Below are positions 58,398-64,000 of a DNA stretch of 64,000 nucleotides, in pieces (positions within the stretch are counted from its first letter, which is position 1; every line of letters starts with the position of its first letter). This stretch comes from Margaritifera margaritifera. Taxonomy: Eukaryota; Mollusca; Bivalvia; Unionida; Margaritiferidae. Both the position numbers and the translations under genes were made by a program. Location of the stretch: positions 6,348,501-6,412,500 of the forward strand of contig JAQPZY010001670.1 of the NCBI GenBank assembly GCA_029931535.1, in the 5' to 3' direction. Below the pieces are notes generated by a model that worked only from the letters and a program-made list of their open reading frames with translations, had not been told where the DNA came from and did no database searches.

Positions 58398-59438
58398 ATA
58401 GAGCTCTCTAATTGTTGAGAGAGCTCTCCAAAAAAATTATAGAGCTCTACAATTGAATTAGGGACCTCTATATATCAATTAGAGACATCTATATATCAAT
58501 TATAGCCCCCAATATTTTTTTTCTGATTTGTAGACCTCTGTATTAGAATTAGAGACCTCTGTAGAGTTCTCACTTGAGGTAGCTATTCGACAATCCTCAA
58601 TTTGTTTCGGCATATAACAATTTCTCCCTCCCCATGATCGGAAAACACTTCGGGTATCGACGCACCATATTTTGGTGTACTATTAAAAAGATGGCAAACA
58701 TTACGGGTCTTCAAATTGGGGTTTTCCACTGCCGTTCAAAGGATTATGATAAGATATCAGTTTCATTTATAGTTGAAATATTGAATATTACTAAGGTAAA
58801 CATTTTATTTAAAAAAAAAAATTAAAAAAAAAACAAGTTTTAAAAAAAATATTGAAAAAATGCATAGAAGCAAATGCGGTATATAGACAGACTAAAATCA
58901 TGAATTTTTCCTGGCGTTGACGCCTCGCTGATCCTCTGGACTGAAATGCTGACCAAAACCTGCTGTCGCGTTTAATCTTGATTAACGTTTCCTAAAATTA
59001 GATATTTTTTCGTTTTTTTTTTTAAGTATCAAAAGTCTGTCGACAATTGAATGATAAAACGCCAGGAATGATTGCTTTTTGGGAGTATGGCTCATAATCG
59101 AGTTTAGGGATCCCCTGGGTAAGTGGCAGACCGGAATGAGCATCACAAAAGTAACAAAACGGTCTATAAAGTATCGAAAATGTAAATTTATAAAGCAATG
59201 AAACTATAAAAAAAAAATTATATTTCAATAATGAATAAGCACATACTTGTGAATTAAATAATCTAAAAAATGAATAAATACAGTTGGCATAAATCCCTGA
59301 TTAAACGTAATACATATCTGAGACTTACATATCTATATGTTCGTCTCGGCAAATATGCAAAACAAATTAGGTTGACAGTCCATTCAAGACAGCTGCTCTG
59401 ACGCTCGATTGATTATGTTCGATAATATTGTACAGAAA
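58368..59438. repeat. Right arm of the inverted repeat
   Basis: Reverse complement of the left arm in two pieces (58368-58611 and about 59035-59438), separated by a unique insert with a T-rich and A-rich centre (58800-58860). The insert may be a later insertion, or sequence deleted from the left arm. Confidence 0.75.
58634..58796 (+). other. Open stretch ending in a donor-like site, unrecognised
   Basis: The plus-strand frame runs to NITK and is followed by GTAAAC, a possible splice donor. It lies in the unique insert of the right arm. No family recognised; could be chance. Confidence 0.2.
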
Positions 59439-60615
59439 GTCGAGGATATTCCTCTACCACGTTATATAAGACAAGCGACCAGAATGACCAGACACATGCA
59501 CACCTTTTCATTCGTTTAAATTCAGGCAACGGTCAGTTATTGTAAGTATACCTTTTCTCATCTGTACATTTTATACAGTGGTACAAAGTCCTACAAGATA
59601 TCGCTCTCTTGCCTGAACTGGTACCCTTCAATTGAACATTTTCCCCCCGGAATTTTGTCATACTATGCCCTAAAAAAAAAACAAATACAAAAACATTGTT
59701 TTCGTTACTCTCAGTCTTAGCCTGTCCCTTTTTTCCCATCCCCTAATTTTAACATTTAACACTATCATACTTTCGCTTTTACCTTGAATCTTTCTTCCCT
59801 AACTAATATGCACAGATGCATAACTGCACATAATTCCTGAGAGAGGGGCTCAGGAAAATTTGTTTCCAAGCACTCGTCACTTGGACGAGTGAGTTGCAAT
59901 AGATACTCGTCTCTGTCCTCGATATACTCAACACAGTACACTGCTGACACTTTGGTAAAGAACCACATGCACCTGACGCATGGTTGGTACTAAAATGGGT
60001 GAAAACCATGAAAATATTATGTTCCAATACATGAGCCCTTAGATGAAAATATAATAAGAGACAAGGTTGGTAACTCGAGAAATTGCAGTTGCATACATAG
60101 CTCTTGATTTTTTTAGTGGCATTCGCATTTACAGTGGTACCTTTCAGTATTCTAGAAGTTATTTTAATGTCGATAAATTTGTCTTTCAACGAGCTATCAC
60201 ACCTCTTTATGAGTTACATAAGGGAGAAGTTATCAAACAAAAAATGTAAAAATGTTATGCTTTTCGTCTGGTCAGATATTGTTACACTTGTCACAAATCA
60301 CTGGTATATTCAAGACTGTGCAGATCTTTTAATACATTGTCACACCAAAGCAAAGACACAGAAGATGTTTATACTCCCATTCTAGAGAACTACTCATGGG
60401 CGCCATAAAAGGGAAGATTGCTGATAGTCCAAAACAATTAGAACGTTTCTATTTCAATTAAATTGCGACATGTCAGTTGTTGTTTCGACATTATGTGCAT
60501 TATAAATAGATTACAACAGCATGCATTATGTGAAAGTTGGTGTGAATTGGATGAGACACTTAAAATAATTCTGATGTAAGTTGGCAACATTTCTCCTGTG
60601 AAAAGTAACTGTATA
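59439..60615. other. Spacer between Penelope-like and Ty3-type elements
   Basis: Apart from the candidate exon at 59783-59989, no coding, repeat or RNA content is recognised. Confidence 0.35.
59783..59989 (-). CDS. Candidate exon, unrecognised protein
   Basis: On the minus strand, CCCATTTTAG could be an acceptor and TTCAAG followed by GTAAAA a donor. Between them are 207 bp (69 codons), open throughout in phase 0-0, with non-random composition: VEYIEDRDEYLLQLTRPSDE, then ETNFPEPLSQELCAVMHLC. I recognise no family and found no partner exon nearby. It may be a host exon or an old retroelement piece. Confidence 0.3.
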
Positions 60616-61051
60616 TGTTACGACTCTAGGTCTTAAAATATGTAACAGAAAGAAAGTGAAACCAATAAAATCAAGTAAAATCAACAAGCAATGTATTTCC
60701 AGACAATTAAAGTGAAAATTCAAAGACACTTACAATTTGTGAGTTAAATTCCAAATAAAATTCTAAATGTCCTAATAAAAATTCCGAAATAAAAGAATGT
60801 TCAGAATGAATTCCAATAACTTTAAATGTTATGATGTACCACAAAGATATAATCCAGAATGTATTTGAATGAGTTCACATAAATCCCCAAAGCATGTATT
60901 AATCCAAAAGTCAATGAGCACTTTAGTAATTCCAATGAATATTTTAAATAAATAAGACCTTTCAAATTATATCTGATTTCAACAAAACAACTACTGTAAA
61001 CTTTTACTGATATTTAGAAAAGGAGTTTTAGAACGATAATTAAATTATTGA

Positions 61052-61135
<84 letters not shown>

Positions 61136-61265
61136 AGCGTACCTGACTCATGTCACAACATAATATGAGTAATTCTAATGGAAAAACACGTGCCTACCGG
61201 ACCCATGTTACAACAGGACATGTTGCGAAATACTATGTAAACAACTGGACAAAAGTTAAGTATGT
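60616..61265 (-). repeat. Ty3-type LTR, copy B (outer)
   Basis: On the minus strand it ends GAGTCGTAACA at 60616. It matches copy A over its 3' half (TTAAAATA.TGTAACAGA, then AATTCCAATGAATATTT) and again near ATGAGTAATTCTAAT (61166). The 5' part is more diverged and carries an inserted (TA)n(CA)n tract (61057-61133). Confidence 0.7.
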
Positions 61266-62020
61266 TGTTACGACTCTATGTCTTAAAATAATGTAACAGA
61301 CAGAAAGTGAAACCAACAATGTAAATAAAATCAACAAGGAATTTATTTCTAGACAATTAAAGTCAAAATTCAAAAGACACTCACAATAACGTGAATTAAA
61401 GTCCAAATAATCCAATAATCCTAAGTGTCATAATCACAAGTCCTAAATATAGAATGTTCCGAATGAATTCCAGTAGTATTGAATGTCCTGATGTGCCAAT
61501 AGTCTTGAATGTCCTGATGTGTCAGTAGTCTTGAATGTCATGATATGCCTGAATGATGTAATCAAGAATACCTTTGAATGAGTTCACAAAAATCCCAAAG
61601 TCAAGTATTAATCCAAAATGAGAGTGAGCACTTTTATTAGTTCCAATGAATATTTCAAATAAATAATTCATCTCTCTGAATTTGCTCTGATTTTCACAAC
61701 TGTAAAATCTGATTACTAAAGTAAATTCCTTAATAGACTGATCTTTATAACATGAAGTTTAGTATAGGAATAGAATCTTGTTTACCAAATGCTCTATAAA
61801 TATAAAGAAAAGTCACCTGACAGAATATTCTAGAATATGAGTAATTCTAATTGAAAATTACTTTTCTCACATCAAGACATGGAATGTTTCAATCTAAGTA
61901 CTAAATTCTATGTAAACAAGACTAACCTTGAACTCAAATGCAGTAAATATGTTATTGACAAAATGACCACTAAAGTACAATTTACCTCATGGACATATTA
62001 TAAATTCAAAATACATAACA
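61266..62020 (-). repeat. Ty3-type LTR, copy A (3' LTR)
   Basis: 755 bp on the minus strand, from TGTTATGTATTTTG (62020 down) to GAGTCGTAACA (61266). A purine tract, GAGGGGAGG, directly precedes it at 62021-62030, as expected for a plus-strand primer. It abuts copy B with no internal sequence between. Confidence 0.75.
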
Positions 62021-62099
62021 CCTCCCCTCATAAAGAAAAAGAAAGATTTATGCAATAAAGCTTTCTTTTAAATATGCATAATCAAAATTACATAGAAAG

Positions 62100-62690
62100 A
62101 TGACTTATAAATGTCACTCAGCTCAATTACTGCGATCACATTTTCTTTTCCCCTGATGTGTCGAATGTCAATGTTATATTCCTGCAGTATTAAACTCCAT
62201 CTCAACAATCTCCTATTTATTTTCTTTCATTTTGTTGATGAAAGTAAGGTGATTGTGATCACTGAATACATTAACCTGATAAAAAGCCGAGGTAACATAC
62301 ATTTCAAAATGTTGTAAAGCCAATATTAAAGCCAAACATTCATTCTCAATTGTGGAATAATTTTTCAGGTGCTTGCTTAGTTAGTTTTTTTTATAGAAAA
62401 ATAGCACACTGGATGATCCACACCATTTCTGTCTTCTTGAATCAATACTCCACCAACCCCTACATCACTTGCATCAACAGTCATTTTAAATAATTGGCTG
62501 AAATTTGGTGCAGAAAGAACTGGTGCATTCTTAAGCATTGCCTCTAATTTATCAAAAGATTTCTGACACTGGTCAGACCAATGAAACTTGGATTTCTTAC
62601 TCAACAAATTTGTCAAAGTTTCGGCAACTATGGAAAAATTTGAACAAAATTTCCGATAATATCCAACCATACCTAAAAACCGCATCAGTT
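62100..62690 (-). pseudogene. pol: Ty3-type RNase H region
   Basis: The frame 62685-62377 begins MRFLGMVGYYRKFC and contains FHWSDQCQKSFDKLE, then MTVDASDVGVGGVLIQEDRN and HPVCYFS, the RT thumb/connection and the RNase H start with its first Asp. After a stop, remnants continue to RLLRWSLILQEYNIDIRHIR, then GKENVIA (about 62130-62215). It then stops short of the LTR by about 100 bp, leaving no room for an integrase. Confidence 0.85.
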
Positions 62691-63300
62691 CATTTTTTAC
62701 AAACAGGCACAGGGAATTCAGAGATAGCTTTGACCTTAGGTTCTATAGGTTTAACTTGACCTTGTCCCACAATATGTCCTAAAAATGTGACACAAGCATG
62801 GCAAAACTCACTTTTGCTCAAATTAATCGTCCGATTTGCATCACTGAGACGATCGAAGAATTTCCGAATTGTTTCCAAGTGATCTTCCCAGGTGTCGTTG
62901 TAGATAATGATGTCATCGATGTACGCGTCATAGTTATATAGACTAGATGTTATCATGTTCATAAGAAGCTGGAATGTTGCCGGAGAATTTGTCATACCAA
63001 AAGGCATCACCTTATATTGATAAAGCCCATCTGGAGTAACAAATGCTGAAATTTCTTTTGCTCTTCCCGTTAGTGGAATTTGCCAGAATCCTTTTAAAAA
63101 GTCAAACTTGGTGACATATTTCGCAATTCCAATTTTATCAATGCAATCATCCATTCTTGGTATTGGAAATTAATCTGTTTTGGTGACACTGTTGACTTTT
63201 CTGTAGTCAGTATACATGCGGAATGTATTATCTGGCTTAGGCACAAGAATACATGGTGAACTCTATTTACTTTTACTTGATTCTTTAAAATCATTCTCCG
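62690..63300 (-). pseudogene. pol: Ty3-type reverse transcriptase
   Basis: From 63270 down: PCILVPKPDNTFRMYTDYRK, then VNSVTKTD, an in-frame stop, and FPIPRMDDCIDKIG. KFDFLKGFWQIPL follows (motif A Asp), then MPFGMTNSPATFQ, YIDDIIIY (catalytic IDD, about 62925), LSKSEFCHACVTFLGHIVG and FPVPVCKK. A frameshift near 62690 separates it from the RNase H. At least two stops and one frameshift inactivate it. Confidence 0.9.
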
Positions 63301-63689
63301 GTAAATACTGAATTTCTTTATTCAAGTATTCCTGTTTAAGGGGATTCATCCTCTAAGGATGCTGTTTCGCAGGTGTAGAATCTACAATGTCAACGTCATG
63401 ATAGATTTTATTTGTTTGTGTTGGAACAGCAGGAAACAAGTGCTCATGCTCATATAATAGGTGTTTTAGTTAATTTCTTTCCTGTTGTTATAAGTGTGAA
63501 AGTCTATGGTCCAGATTGTTAAATATTTCTGAATTCCGAAATTTGGTTCAACCAGAATCACTACGTTCAGATTGTATTCCATAGTTGCAATCCTCCCCGT
63601 GTTGGACAGGTACAACTAAATTAATTGAATAATTAACTGGGCTGTCTCTGTCAAAATACTCCTTTAACACAGTTTATTTCTGTTTCCGC

Positions 63690-63985
63690 CTCCCTGGAGT
63701 ATTAATGGTATAACTTAAATCATTTACTTTCTTTTCAACTGTATAAGGACCATAAAATTTATCCCGAAGGTGATTTTGAGGTATGGGCAAGAAAGCCAGG
63801 CTGAAAACTCCTTTCCTGTGTATTTCTGTTATAGCTTAATTTCAGTTTTGACTGAGTAGAGTAAAGATTAGTTCTTCCTATTTCACGAGCGTTTGACAAC
63901 TTATATTTGAAATCAGAGACATAGTCAAGAAGATTAATCTCTGAATCTTCGTTTGAAAGAAGTTACTCTTTCAATAATTTCAATC
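63690..63985 (-). pseudogene. pol: Ty3-type integrase C-terminal (GPY/F) region
   Basis: From about 63935 down the minus strand reads YVSDFKYKLSNAREIGRTNL, then STQSKLKLSYNRNTQERSF, and in a shifted frame FYGPYTVEKKVND (about 63720-63760), the GPY/F module that ends Ty3-type integrases. A linker and the pre-RT segment LLYEHEHLFPAVPTQTNK (about 63430-63480) follow, so the order is integrase then RT. The rest of the integrase should lie beyond 64000. Confidence 0.7.
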
Positions 63986-64000
63986 GTCCACGGACAGTAT

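Larger units (their letters stand above)
56626..59438 (-). mobile_element. Penelope-like element in a large inverted repeat
   Basis: Arms 56626-57255 and 58368-59438 are imperfect reverse complements, with about 450 bp extra in the right arm (roughly 58612-59035). Between and partly inside them, on the minus strand, lie the 3' part of a Penelope-type RT and a GIY-YIG endonuclease. Penelope-like elements are known for terminal repeats in direct or inverted arrangement, and this fits the inverted case. The ends are rich in 'AATTAGAGAGGTCTCTAATT' type palindromic blocks. Confidence 0.8.
62021..64000 (-). mobile_element. Ty3-type LTR retrotransposon with integrase upstream of RT (partial)
   Basis: The minus-strand internal region of an LTR element, cut by the window edge. 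Reading from 64000 down: integrase C-terminus, RT, RNase H, purine tract, LTR. No integrase lies between RNase H and the LTR, where ordinary Ty3/gypsy elements have it. This pol order is known from the Gmr1-like group. Stops and frameshifts show it is dead. Confidence 0.75.

Noticed and set aside
56626..59438. Hammerhead ribozyme in the Penelope-like arms
   Set aside because: Expected from the family, but I could not find the CTGATGA and GAAA core in a foldable arrangement by eye.

Overview
The window is AT-rich, repeat-dense eukaryotic DNA. It has no bacterial-style operons, contains spliced-gene signals, and carries long (TA)n, (GA)n and (GT)n tracts, many minisatellites and remnants of nearly every retroelement class. 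The mix of DIRS, Penelope-like, LINE, Ty3-type LTR, Polinton-like and Crypton-related sequence, tRNA-type SINEs, and several diverged arrays of roughly 110-170 bp monomers, fits a marine invertebrate. A bivalve or other mollusc is most likely. That assignment is an inference from repeat style, not from a host gene I can name.

Layout. 0-6 kb: two piggyBac-type MITEs with TTAA target sites, then two plus-strand exons (2768-2850 and 4247-4366) that agree in phase and end in a stop codon. These are the best host-gene evidence here and look like the 3' end of a coiled-coil protein gene. 6.07-12.32 kb: an almost complete but frame-broken DIRS-type retrotransposon (gag, RT, RNase H, tyrosine recombinase) with inverted terminal repeats and a two-part internal complementary region. 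12.5-15.7 kb: a second, older DIRS-like copy. 16.2-17.9 kb: a 28-bp minisatellite of about 60 units. 18-34 kb: diverged tandem arrays, a fold-back MITE, two tRNA-type SINEs, 44-, 38- and 58-bp minisatellites and a LINE tail. 34.7-35.9 kb: a decayed family-B DNA polymerase of Polinton/Maverick type. 36-44 kb: mostly unassigned, with TA tracts and an inverted-repeat MITE. 44.7-47.3 kb: a broken LINE with a duplicated C-terminal segment and an (ATTGT)n tail. 49.6-50.0 kb: a fragment of a tyrosine-recombinase-related (Crypton/DUF3504-like) gene with a frameshift at an A-run. 55.1-56.0 kb: a 31-bp minisatellite. 56.6-59.4 kb: a Penelope-like element (RT plus GIY-YIG) inside a very large inverted repeat. 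60.6-64.0 kb: the minus-strand 3' half of a Ty3-type LTR element whose integrase end lies upstream of RT (Gmr1-like order), followed by two LTR copies in tandem.

There is no operon-like cooperation between genes. Nearly everything recognisable is a decayed selfish element, and each was identified by reading protein motifs through frameshifts. No sequence search was possible, so family names below superfamily level are tentative. Most ORFs of 60-100 codons in the window are chance or repeat-derived.
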